The notes under the pieces were generated by a model. The model was given only the letters and a program-made list of their open reading frames with translations, made no database searches and was not told where the DNA came from. From positions 1 through 7,390 of the forward strand of contig CAKTED010000069.1 of NCBI GenBank assembly GCA_934546725.1: a stretch of 7,390 nucleotides of DNA, given 5' to 3'. The number at the start of each line of letters is the position of its first letter. Position 1 is the stretch's first letter. Position numbers and translations under genes: made by a program. This document shows, piece after piece, positions 1-6,258 of this stretch. Source of the stretch: an uncultured Oscillospiraceae bacterium (lineage in GTDB: Bacteria > Bacillota > Clostridia > Oscillospirales > Oscillospiraceae).

Positions 1-15
1 CACGCTTCTGGCCGA

Positions 16-885
16 TCATTCAATGGTCGGAAACTGCTCGCGGAACATTTCTATCATCGGATTTTTGTTGCCGCGCTTCCACATGATTATCTCCGTCGTT
101 TCGCCAAGCTCGGGAATGTCAAGAAAGCGCAGGTTGGGATTGTTTCTCAGCGCGTGGTTGCCGTTGAAGGTAAAGATACCGTACCCGGCCTCGAGCCACA
201 GGGCAAGCGTGCCGATATCCGGCGCGACGAGCGTTTTTTTCGCCGCGGGCCGTCCGTGGCCGGAAAGATTGATAAACTGCGATTCCGACTCGGAAAGCGA
301 CAGGAATGTGTCGTCCGCAAAGTCTGCCATTGTCAGCCCACTGCGGTTCGCTTTGGGGTGGCTTGCCGGAACTACAAGGTAATTTTTCGTGCGGGCGACC
401 TTCTGGTACTCAACGGTCTCCTCATCCGTAACGTTAAATGTAGCCCCGAAGGCAATGTCCAGCTCGCCGTTTTCAAGCTTTGAAAAAAGCTCGGCGAGGC
501 TGTGCTTTGAAAGGTTCACCATAATATCCGGGTACTTCTCATGAAACTTCTTCAGCGCGTCGGAATACGGCGGACATATGAGCTGACCCTCGGCCATGCC
601 GACGTTCAGGCTCCCCTCGAAGCCGCTGTTCACCGCGTTCGCCTTCTCCACGAGCGACTGATAATCGTCCGCCAGGCGGCCAAGGCCCTTGGCCATTATC
701 TCACCGGCCGGGGTAAGGCGCACGGATTTTTTCTCGCGGACGAAAAGCTGCATCTCCAGCTCCTCCTCCATCGCCGCTATCTGCCTGCTCAGCACCGGCT
801 GAGAAAGGTAGAGCCTGTCCGCCGCGCGGGTAAAGCTCAGGCAGCTCGCCGCCGCAAGAAAGCATTTTATCTGAGAAAAATTCAT
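16..885 (-). CDS. LysR-type transcriptional regulator
   Basis: Encodes a 289-residue LysR-family DNA-binding regulator, a normal full length. Residues 1-60 form the winged helix-turn-helix: the start MNFSQIKCFLAAA, the recognition region LSQPVLSRQIAAMEEEL, and the wing LFVREKKSVRLTPAG. From about residue 89 (GSLNVGMAEG) the protein is the two-lobed effector-binding domain, with the usual late GYGIFTF segment. I chose the ATG at 883-885 rather than an in-frame ATG 24 bases upstream: GGAGG stands 8 bases before it and the family begins with this M-N/D-F/L sequence. The gene starts 59 bases after the purB stop with no convincing promoter or T-tailed terminator between, only a 4-bp hairpin at 914-926, so co-transcription with purB is likely. 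No divergent target gene is visible, so the regulon and effector are unknown. Confidence 0.93.
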   Translation of the reverse strand: MNFSQIKCFLAAASCLSFTRAADRLYLSQPVLSRQIAAMEEELEMQLFVREKKSVRLTPAGEIMAKGLGRLADDYQSLVEKANAVNSGFEGSLNVGMAEGQLICPPYSDALKKFHEKYPDIMVNLSKHSLAELFSKLENGELDIAFGATFNVTDEETVEYQKVARTKNYLVVPASHPKANRSGLTMADFADDTFLSLSESESQFINLSGHGRPAAKKTLVAPDIGTLALWLEAGYGIFTFNGNHALRNNPNLRFLDIPELGETTEIIMWKRGNKNPMIEMFREQFPTIE

Positions 886-944
886 CTTCCGCACCTCCCA
901 CGCCTGCAATTATGCCCTAAACGGGCGCTTCCTGCGCTTTCGGC

Positions 945-2381
945 TCAAACCTTGAGCTCCGCCGTTTTTCCCACGGCGTCGGGGTATTTTGCCAGAACGG
1001 GCTTTACGAAGCTCTCGATAAGCTCCACGACCTGGTCCGCCGAACGGCCGGTATATTCAATGGGCGAAAGCTCCGCGCGTATCTCCTCCTCCGTCAGGCC
1101 GAATATCGGGTCTGCGGCAATGCGGGAGATAAGGTCGTTGGGCTTTCCCTCCTCCTTGATGACCGCGCCCGCGGCGACGGAGTGGACCCTTATGCGCTCG
1201 TGCAGCTCCTGGCGGTTGCCGCCGTTCTTCACGGCGCGCATCATTATATTCTCCGTGGCCATGAAGGGCAGCTCCTCCATAACGTGCTTTTCAATGACCC
1301 TGGGGTAAACCTTTATGCCGCCCGCAACGTTGAGGTAAATGTTGAGGATGGAATCCACCGCAAGGAAGGCCTCGGCTATGGATATGCGGCGGTTTGCGGA
1401 ATCGTCCAGTGTGCGCTCGAGCCACTGGTTATACGCTGTCATGGCCGGGTTCATCGTATCCGCCATAACGTATCTCGCCAGCGAGCAAATGCGCTCACAG
1501 CGCATGGGATTGCGCTTATACGGCATCGCGGAAGAACCGATCTGCTTGCCCTCAAACGGCTCCTCGAGCTCCTTGAGGTGAGACAGCAGGCGCATATCCG
1601 TCGCAAACTTGCCCGCGCTCTGGGCAACGGCGGAAAGCGCCGCGATGGCGTAATAATCTATCTTTCTTGAATAGGTCTGGCCCGAAACGGGGACGACGGC
1701 GTCAAAGCCCATCTCCTCGGCGATGAGGCGCTCCATCTCCTTTATCTTCGCCTGATCTTCGTTAAACAGCGCCATAAAGCTTGCCTGCGTGCCCGTGGTC
1801 CCCTTGGAGCCGAGGAGCTTCAGCGAGGCTATGCGCTGCTCGAGATTTTCAAGGTCCATGAGGAGATCATATATCCAGAGGCTGGCGCGCTTACCCACGG
1901 TGGTGAGCTGCGCGGGCTGGAAATGGGTAAAGCCAAGCGTCGGCAGCGCGCGGTACTCCATGGCAAAGTCGGAAAGCTTTGCGATGAGCGCCACGAGCTT
2001 GTCTCGAATTATTTCAAGCCCCTCGCGGAGGATGATTATGTCCGTATTATCCGTAACGTAGCAGCTTGTAGCGCCGAGGTGGATAATGGGCATGGCCTTC
2101 GGACAGGCCGTACCGAAGGTATGAACATGGGCCATAACGTCATGGCGCAGCTCCTTCTCCTTCTCTGCGGCGAGCTCAAAGTCTATATCGTCGATATGAG
2201 CCTCCATCTCGTCTATCTGCTCCTGCGTTATGGGCAGGCCAAGCTTCATCTCGGCGCGGGCAAGGGCTATCCACAGTCTGCGCCAGGTGCTGAACTTCTT
2301 CTGCGGGGAGAAAAGATAGAGCATCTCCCGGCTTGCGTAGCGCGAGGCAAGCGGGCTTTCGTAGCTCATTTTATCTGACAT
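945..2381 (-). CDS. purB: Adenylosuccinate lyase
   Basis: Cytosolic homotetrameric lyase of the fumarase/aspartase superfamily. It splits SAICAR to AICAR plus fumarate and adenylosuccinate to AMP plus fumarate, two steps of purine synthesis. The superfamily signature GSSAMPYKRNP is at residues 282-292 on the flexible catalytic loop that carries the catalytic serine. RHDVMAHVHTFG (79-90) and GFTHFQPAQ (150-158, His153) supply the other active-site histidines. At 478 residues it is longer than the roughly 430-residue B. subtilis-type enzyme and closely resembles animal ADSL, sharing stretches such as PTLGFTHFQPAQLTTVGKR and ERTLDDSANRRI. The start has GGAGGT 6 bases upstream. It has its own promoter inside the gap after the aminotransferase gene, and lysR follows downstream. 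It is not embedded in a pur operon here. Confidence 0.97.
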   Translation of the reverse strand: MSDKMSYESPLASRYASREMLYLFSPQKKFSTWRRLWIALARAEMKLGLPITQEQIDEMEAHIDDIDFELAAEKEKELRHDVMAHVHTFGTACPKAMPIIHLGATSCYVTDNTDIIILREGLEIIRDKLVALIAKLSDFAMEYRALPTLGFTHFQPAQLTTVGKRASLWIYDLLMDLENLEQRIASLKLLGSKGTTGTQASFMALFNEDQAKIKEMERLIAEEMGFDAVVPVSGQTYSRKIDYYAIAALSAVAQSAGKFATDMRLLSHLKELEEPFEGKQIGSSAMPYKRNPMRCERICSLARYVMADTMNPAMTAYNQWLERTLDDSANRRISIAEAFLAVDSILNIYLNVAGGIKVYPRVIEKHVMEELPFMATENIMMRAVKNGGNRQELHERIRVHSVAAGAVIKEEGKPNDLISRIAADPIFGLTEEEIRAELSPIEYTGRSADQVVELIESFVKPVLAKYPDAVGKTAELKV

Positions 2382-2387
2382 GGCAAT

Positions 2388-2393
2388 ACCTCC
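2388..2393 (-). promoter_or_regulatory. purB ribosome binding site
   Basis: On the minus strand GGAGGT stands 6 bases before the purB ATG. It lies immediately after the seven-T run that forms the tail of the hairpin at 2403-2435, so the terminator tail and the ribosome binding site abut. Confidence 0.85.
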
Positions 2394-2435
2394 AAAAAAA
2401 CTTAAGGACGCCGCACACGGTATGCAGCGTCCTTA
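2394..2435 (-). terminator. Intrinsic terminator after the aminotransferase gene, overlapping the purB promoter
   Basis: Read on the minus strand, TAAGGACGC (2435-2427) pairs perfectly with GCGTCCTTA (2411-2403). A further 3-bp stem lies above a single mismatch (2425-2423 with 2415-2413), with a 7-base loop. Two bases later comes a run of seven T (2400-2394). This is a canonical Rho-independent terminator for transcripts from the upstream aminotransferase gene, whose stop is 80 bases away. The 5' arm overlaps the last base of the purB -10 and the expected transcription start, so purB's own transcripts should lack the outer part of the stem. Confidence 0.75.
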
Positions 2436-2463
2436 TTATATGATTTTTCCGCCCTTCTTGCAA
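2435..2463 (-). promoter_or_regulatory. purB promoter (sigma-A type)
   Basis: On the minus strand a -35 of TTGCAA (2463-2458) is followed by exactly 17 bases and a perfect -10 TATAAT (2440-2435). Transcription should start near 2428-2430, giving a leader of about 48 bases that begins inside the terminator hairpin's 5' arm. I see no purine riboswitch aptamer; the leader is too short to hold one. Confidence 0.82.
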
Positions 2464-2514
2464 GGCTTTATATGGCATATTTTATTGAACGTACCGACTT
2501 TTTCGGCAGTCTGC

Positions 2515-3705
2515 TCATTCCTTCAGGAATTTTTCCAGCCGGTCCAGCCCCTCGCAGATGCTTTCCATGGAGGCTGCATATGTCCAGCGCACGAAAAGCG
2601 GCGCGCCGAAGCCGCTGCACGGAACGACCGCCACGTTCTCCTTCTCAAGAAACGCCATGGCAAAATCGTCGCCGTTCTCGATAAGTCTGCCGCCGAGCGT
2701 TCTGCCAACGAGCTTTTCCATGTTCATCATGACATAGAAAGCGCCCTCCGGCATGATGCAGCTCACGCCGTCGATCCGGTTCATGCGCTCAACGATGTAG
2801 TTGCGGCGCTTTTCAAACTCGTCATGCATGACGGAAACGCTCGTCTGGTCGCCGGTAAGCGCCTCGATCGCGGCATACTGCGAAACCGTGCTCGGAGCCG
2901 CAGTGGAGTGGCTGAGATAGTTCGCCATGACCTTTGCAAGGCGCTTATTGGAGGCTGTATAGCCGATTCGCCAGCCCGTCATGGCGTAGCTCTTCGATAC
3001 GCCGTTCACGATTATCGTGCGTTCCTTCATATCTCCGCCGAGCGCGGCAAGGCTCGTGAATTTTCTGTTATCGTAAAGCAGCTTGCAGTATATCTCGTCC
3101 GAGATGATATAGAGGTCATGCTTCACGCAGACGTCCGCAAGCGCTCTGAGCTGCGCTTCGTCATAGAACATACCGGTCGGATTCGAGGGATTATTGAGAA
3201 TGAGGAGCTTCGTTCTGGGCGTGATGGCAGCTTCGAGCTGCTCAGGCGTCATCTTGAAGCCGCTCTTCTCCTCGCAGTTTACAACGACCGGAACGCCGCC
3301 CGCCATTGCCACGGCCTCGGTATACGTCACCCAGTACGGCGCGGGGACTATCACCTCGTCGCCGGGGTTTATGAGGCACATGAGCGCGACGAATATGCTG
3401 TGCTTCGCGCCGCTGGCCACGACTATCTCAGAGCTTTCGTACTTTACGCCCGTGTCTGCAAGCAGCCTGTCACATACGGCCTGCCGCAGCGGCACAAGGC
3501 CCGCCGCGGGCGTATACTTCGTCTTTCCCTCTTCAATGGCTTTTATGGCAGCCCTTTTGATATTGTCCGGCGTATCAAAATCCGGCTCGCCGGTGCCGAA
3601 GCTGACAACGGGCTTGCCCTCGGCCTTGAGCCTTTTGGCCAATGCGTCAACGGCCAGCGTTGAGGATTCGTGTACGGCTGACGCTATAACTGAAATATCC
3701 TTCAT
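2515..3705 (-). CDS. Class I PLP-dependent aminotransferase, aspartate aminotransferase type
   Basis: A 396-residue fold-type I aminotransferase of the bacterial AspAT (Ib) group. It most likely converts aspartate plus 2-oxoglutarate to oxaloacetate plus glutamate in the cytosol. Visible motifs in order: GTGEPDFDTPDNI near residue 40 (substrate loop), ASGAKHS near 100 (cofactor phosphate contacts), NNPSNPTG near 170 (the Asn over the PLP ring), SDEIY near 200, SKSYAMTGWRIGY with Lys238 as the Schiff-base lysine, and FVRWTYA with Arg373 for the substrate alpha-carboxylate. The start has GGAGGAGG 6 bases before the ATG. It is transcribed from its own promoter at 3793-3821 and ends at the terminator just before purB. 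Related subgroups also act on prephenate, aromatic substrates or alanine, so the exact substrate is inferred and I give no symbol. Confidence 0.93.
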   Translation of the reverse strand: MKDISVIASAVHESSTLAVDALAKRLKAEGKPVVSFGTGEPDFDTPDNIKRAAIKAIEEGKTKYTPAAGLVPLRQAVCDRLLADTGVKYESSEIVVASGAKHSIFVALMCLINPGDEVIVPAPYWVTYTEAVAMAGGVPVVVNCEEKSGFKMTPEQLEAAITPRTKLLILNNPSNPTGMFYDEAQLRALADVCVKHDLYIISDEIYCKLLYDNRKFTSLAALGGDMKERTIIVNGVSKSYAMTGWRIGYTASNKRLAKVMANYLSHSTAAPSTVSQYAAIEALTGDQTSVSVMHDEFEKRRNYIVERMNRIDGVSCIMPEGAFYVMMNMEKLVGRTLGGRLIENGDDFAMAFLEKENVAVVPCSGFGAPLFVRWTYAASMESICEGLDRLEKFLKE

Positions 3706-3763
3706 AATGCCCCTCCTCCGCCCTGAGGCGCGGAAAATTTTATATATAATATATCAAATATCT

Positions 3764-3782
3764 CCGGCTACCGTTTCGCCGG
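3764..3782 (-). promoter_or_regulatory. Leader hairpin of the aminotransferase mRNA
   Basis: Just after the predicted transcription start, CCGGC (3782-3778) pairs with GCCGG (3768-3764) around a 9-base loop. A shorter ACCG/CGGT pairing inside it would be mutually exclusive. No T-run follows, so it is not a terminator; a 5'-end stem of this kind may simply protect the mRNA. The rest of the leader down to the ribosome binding site is AT-rich. Confidence 0.4.
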
Positions 3783-3792
3783 TTTCTACAAC

Positions 3793-3821
3793 ATTATAAA
3801 TACGTTCCTGCATAATTGCAA
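3793..3821 (-). promoter_or_regulatory. Aminotransferase promoter (sigma-A type)
   Basis: On the minus strand TTGCAA (3821-3816), 17 bases, then a perfect TATAAT (3798-3793). Transcription should start near 3786, leaving a leader of about 80 bases before the ATG. The -35 hexamer and spacing are identical to those of the purB promoter. Confidence 0.82.
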
Positions 3822-3888
3822 GCACTGATTTGCATTTTTTATAAATTCTGAATTTTATGAACCAATTCGCCTGCAAATATGGTATTTT

Positions 3889-5913
3889 TTACAGAACAGC
3901 CCCGCCGATGGCCACAGCAATCACCGTGCTTCCGAGATCGACCGTACCGCGCGAAGCATGGCCGGTGCTGTCCTCCACCTCGATTTTTATGGTCACCTCT
4001 CCGCTTATCCCGCGCTTTTTCGCCTCCGTGCGGGCCAGGCTCTCCGCAAGCTCCCGCGCTGCGTCCACGGCGTCGCGCCTCGCCCATATGTGCCGCGTCT
4101 CGTCCGGCGCGCAGACGAAGTAGCCGTCTATGCCGCCTGGGGTGTGATTCGGGCGCACCTCCACGCGAACCTCCGCGTTCACGTTGCCAACGACAGCGCC
4201 GATGGCGTTCGCCACGCCCGCGTTCTCCGGGATGACGCAGTCCGTCCCAAGCGCCGCCGCAACGTCCGGCAGGAAGATATGTATCGGCGCGCCTATGCCG
4301 ACAAGCGCCGCGCGCGTATGCAGCCCCAGCTCAAAATAGCCGCCGCGTCCGGCGCGAAATTCGTCCCATGACGCGTCCACCAGCTCCGCAAGCTGCCTGT
4401 CCAGTCCGTGCGCACGCAGCTTCGGATACTTATCCTGCAAAAGCACGCGCACAACGTTATTATAAAGCTTGCGCTTCACCGCTTCGTAAACGGACGCCGT
4501 AAAGCGCTCCATTTCTCCGGGCTTCGTATCGTCAAGGCCGAGGCTGCGCATAAGGAAGCGCGCGGCAAGCTCCGCCGCCTCAACGTCGTAGCTTTCAAAA
4601 TCTCCGGCAAGGTGCATGAAATCTGTCGGTGTAAGTCCGGCACGGATAACGATGCCCTCGGATTCAATGCGTTCAAATTTTTCAAGGTGGTAAATATCCG
4701 TCCCGCCCGCCTCGGCGGCCTCGCGCAGCATGAGCGGCCCCGCTGCCAGCGCGCGGCAGAGGGCGCGCTCCTCATCCGTATAGCTCTCCCGCCCCTCTAT
4801 GGAGCGCACGAGCGCGTAATATTCATATACCGGGCGCGTGTGCCACAGCGTACTTTTCAAAAGCCCGCGCAGCTGCTCCTTCACCGCCGGATACTGCTTC
4901 GCCAGCAGCGATATCGGCACAACGCGGCGGGTATCCAGCTCAAAGCCGTTTTTCGCAGGGCGAATGGCGCTGTCTCCCCCGAGGCCGAAGGTGTCTATGA
5001 AAACGCCGCGCACAAAGGTGCGCCATTCGCCGACGCTCACCCCGTCGCCCGCTCTTACCGGCTCGCCGTTTTTCACGAGCGAAATGTCCGTAGTCGTGCC
5101 GCCCATGTCTATTATCATGCAGTCGTGCCGCCCGGAGAGCTTCATGCCGCCCAGAACGCTCGCCGCCGGGCCGCAGAGTATCGTCTCCACCGGCTTCGAG
5201 CGCGAAAATTCCTCGCTCATCAGGCTGCCGTCACTGCGGACTATCACCATGGGGACGTTCAGCCCGCGCTCGTGCATCGCACGCTTTATCGCGGCGATAA
5301 AGTCGCTTATGACCGGCACAAGGCGCGCGTTGAGCAGCGTCCCCGTTCCTCTCTGGAGACTGTTCGTGCCCGAAAAAAGCTCGCTTCCGCAAACGATGGG
5401 GATGGAGAGCCTTTCCGAAAAGCGCCTTTTTGCCTCCCGCTCGGCCACGGCGCCGTTATTCATGGCATACATCTCGACTATCCCGAGGCCCTCGGCGTCC
5501 CTAAGCCAGCTCTCCGTATCGCGCATGAGCGCGTCCCAGTCCACGTTCGGCAGTACCTTTCCGTCAAAGCTGCCGCTGCCGCCGCAGCAGAAAACGCTCC
5601 CGTCGTCCGCAAAGCCGTAGCTTTTGCCCACGCGCTCAACGGTGGAGCCGTCCACGCCGATGAATATGAGCTTTGCCCTGCCGCCCTTGTTTTCAACGCA
5701 GGCATTCGTCGCAAGCGTCGTCGACAGCGCAACGACCTCGGCCCTCTTTCTCAGCTCGGGGTCGAGCCCGTCCAGCGCGCCGATTATTCCGACGGCGAGA
5801 TCCTGTTTCGTCGTGAGCGATTTGGCCGAGGAGAGCACCCTTCCGCTTTCAAAATCATATATAACGGCGTCCGTATACGTTCCGCCGGTGTCTATTCCTA
5901 TTCCGGTTTTCAT
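3889..5913 (-). CDS. Orphan HyuA-type hydantoinase/oxoprolinase family protein
   Basis: A 674-residue protein of the hydantoinase A/oxoprolinase/acetone carboxylase beta superfamily, with an ASKHA-type nucleotide-binding fold. The N-terminal domain opens with the phosphate-1 motif GIDTGGTYTDAV (residues 6-17). The second phosphate motif IIDMGGTTTDISLV has Met270 at its centre. The C-terminal adenosine-side motif covers GIGAPIHIF (from about 539) and PENAGVANAIGAVVG. Family members use ATP to activate a cyclic amide or a ketone, usually with a HyuB-type partner. No HyuB, acetone carboxylase subunit or hydantoin transporter gene is in the window, so the substrate is unknown. GGAGG lies 7 bases before the ATG and a promoter lies just upstream. 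The stop is 183 bases from the aminotransferase start, with no clear terminator between. A 543-codon open frame antisense to it is a composition artefact. Confidence 0.9.
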   Translation of the reverse strand: MKTGIGIDTGGTYTDAVIYDFESGRVLSSAKSLTTKQDLAVGIIGALDGLDPELRKRAEVVALSTTLATNACVENKGGRAKLIFIGVDGSTVERVGKSYGFADDGSVFCCGGSGSFDGKVLPNVDWDALMRDTESWLRDAEGLGIVEMYAMNNGAVAEREAKRRFSERLSIPIVCGSELFSGTNSLQRGTGTLLNARLVPVISDFIAAIKRAMHERGLNVPMVIVRSDGSLMSEEFSRSKPVETILCGPAASVLGGMKLSGRHDCMIIDMGGTTTDISLVKNGEPVRAGDGVSVGEWRTFVRGVFIDTFGLGGDSAIRPAKNGFELDTRRVVPISLLAKQYPAVKEQLRGLLKSTLWHTRPVYEYYALVRSIEGRESYTDEERALCRALAAGPLMLREAAEAGGTDIYHLEKFERIESEGIVIRAGLTPTDFMHLAGDFESYDVEAAELAARFLMRSLGLDDTKPGEMERFTASVYEAVKRKLYNNVVRVLLQDKYPKLRAHGLDRQLAELVDASWDEFRAGRGGYFELGLHTRAALVGIGAPIHIFLPDVAAALGTDCVIPENAGVANAIGAVVGNVNAEVRVEVRPNHTPGGIDGYFVCAPDETRHIWARRDAVDAARELAESLARTEAKKRGISGEVTIKIEVEDSTGHASRGTVDLGSTVIAVAIGGAVL

Positions 5914-5946
5914 TATGTCGCCTCCGCGAAAAATCTGTCTACCGGG

Positions 5947-5976
5947 ATTTTAACACAGCATGCCGCGCGTGGTCAA
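5947..5976 (-). promoter_or_regulatory. Promoter of the hydantoinase-family gene
   Basis: On the minus strand TTGACC (5976-5971) is followed by 18 bases and TAAAAT (5952-5947), each one base from its sigma-A consensus hexamer. The start should fall near 5940, giving a leader of about 27 bases that contains the GGAGG site. Confidence 0.7.
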
Positions 5977-6021
5977 CAAAAGTGGTTGCATAAAATTTAT
6001 GTAAAACAGCTTTTTCTGCCT

Positions 6022-6030
6022 TTATTCACA
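6022..6030 (+). promoter_or_regulatory. DnaA box TTATTCACA
   Basis: Matches TTWTNCACA at all positions. Its TATTCAC core (6023-6029) is mirrored by GTGAATA (6036-6042), giving a 7-bp inverted repeat with a 6-base gap. Confidence 0.75.
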
Positions 6031-6085
6031 AAATGGTGAATACTTCGTCAGAGTTTTCCCCAGCTAAAAGCCGCTGTACACGGAG

Positions 6086-6094
6086 TTTTTCACA
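6086..6094 (+). promoter_or_regulatory. DnaA box TTTTTCACA
   Basis: Matches TTWTNCACA at all positions. It directly abuts the next box with no intervening base, making a head-to-tail tandem. Confidence 0.75.
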
Positions 6095-6103
6095 TTTTCC
6101 ACA
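6095..6103 (+). promoter_or_regulatory. DnaA box TTTTCCACA
   Basis: Matches TTWTNCACA at all positions; second of the abutting tandem, with a three-base gap to the following box. Confidence 0.78.
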
Positions 6104-6106
6104 GAC

Positions 6107-6115
6107 TTATCCACA
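6107..6115 (+). promoter_or_regulatory. DnaA box TTATCCACA (consensus high-affinity form)
   Basis: Identical to the classic strong DnaA box. Third in a 30-base run of three same-direction boxes. Confidence 0.85.
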
Positions 6116-6178
6116 AAGCTTTGCACTTATCCCGAGGCCATGAATATTCACAGGTCCGGTTTACATAACTCAATTCCA

Positions 6179-6223
6179 TTTTTCGACATTCCGCACCCCG
6201 CCCGCTCGAAGGCTGTCGAAAAA
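6179..6223. repeat. Inverted repeat holding two Spo0A-box cores
   Basis: TTTTTCGACA (6179-6188) and TGTCGAAAAA (6214-6223) are perfect 10-base reverse complements separated by 25 bases. Each contains the Spo0A core TGTCGAA, at 6182-6188 on the minus strand and 6214-6220 on the plus strand. Spo0A is the sporulation master regulator of Firmicutes. No T-run follows on either strand, so a terminator is unlikely. The right-hand box lies roughly 45-51 bases before the likely start of the Dabb operon, a position where Spo0A can act on a promoter. Confidence 0.65.
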
Positions 6224-6249
6224 CGCCTCTTTTAAATTTCTCCGCTTTG

Positions 6250-6258
6250 TGCTACACT
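6250..6258 (+). promoter_or_regulatory. Possible extended -10 of the Dabb-deacylase operon
   Basis: TGCTACACT fits an extended -10 (TGn plus TAnnnT), with transcription expected near 6265. The matching -35 region is weak (TTTTAA, 17 bases upstream), which would suit a promoter needing an activator. CATAAT at 6264-6269 is an alternative -10 but also lacks a -35. Confidence 0.4.

Larger units (their letters stand above)
6022..6152 (+). promoter_or_regulatory. DnaA-box cluster
   Basis: Four perfect consensus boxes (6022, 6086, 6095, 6107) share one orientation. Degenerate boxes lie among and after them: TTTTCCCCA at 6054 (one mismatch), TTATCCCGA at 6127 (two) and ATATTCACA at 6144 (one). The pattern TTWTNCACA is expected about once per 32,768 positions per strand at equal base use, so four in 94 bases is far from chance. 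DnaA is the AAA+ initiator that oligomerises on such arrays. Confidence 0.82.

Noticed and set aside
914..926. Hairpin GCCC/GGGC between purB and lysR as a terminator
   Set aside because: Only four base pairs and no T-run; too weak to separate the two genes.
541..1308. Plus-strand open frame spanning the lysR start and the purB end
   Set aside because: It crosses two convincing genes on the other strand and shows no conserved protein features.
2382..2514. Purine riboswitch before purB
   Set aside because: The predicted leader is only about 48 bases and the whole gap lacks the conserved junction sequences of the guanine/adenine aptamer.
2380..3663. Plus-strand open frame of 427 codons antisense to the aminotransferase gene
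   Set aside because: No family resemblance and biased composition; the opposite strand has all the catalytic motifs of an aminotransferase.
3828..3878. ATTTGCA (3828-3834) and TGCAAAT (3872-3878) as a terminator of the hydantoinase-family gene
   Set aside because: The 7-bp arms are 37 bases apart and no T-run follows on the minus strand; the area is simply AT-rich.
5716..5730. Additional Spo0A-like site within the hydantoinase-family gene (GTCGACA)
   Set aside because: One base short of the TTCGACA core and inside coding sequence, where a palindromic GTCGAC is unremarkable.
4408..6039. Long plus-strand open frame of 543 codons antisense to the hydantoinase-family gene
   Set aside because: It mirrors a well-supported conserved gene, is rich in Arg, His and Ala as expected from an antisense GC-rich frame, and has no recognisable domain.
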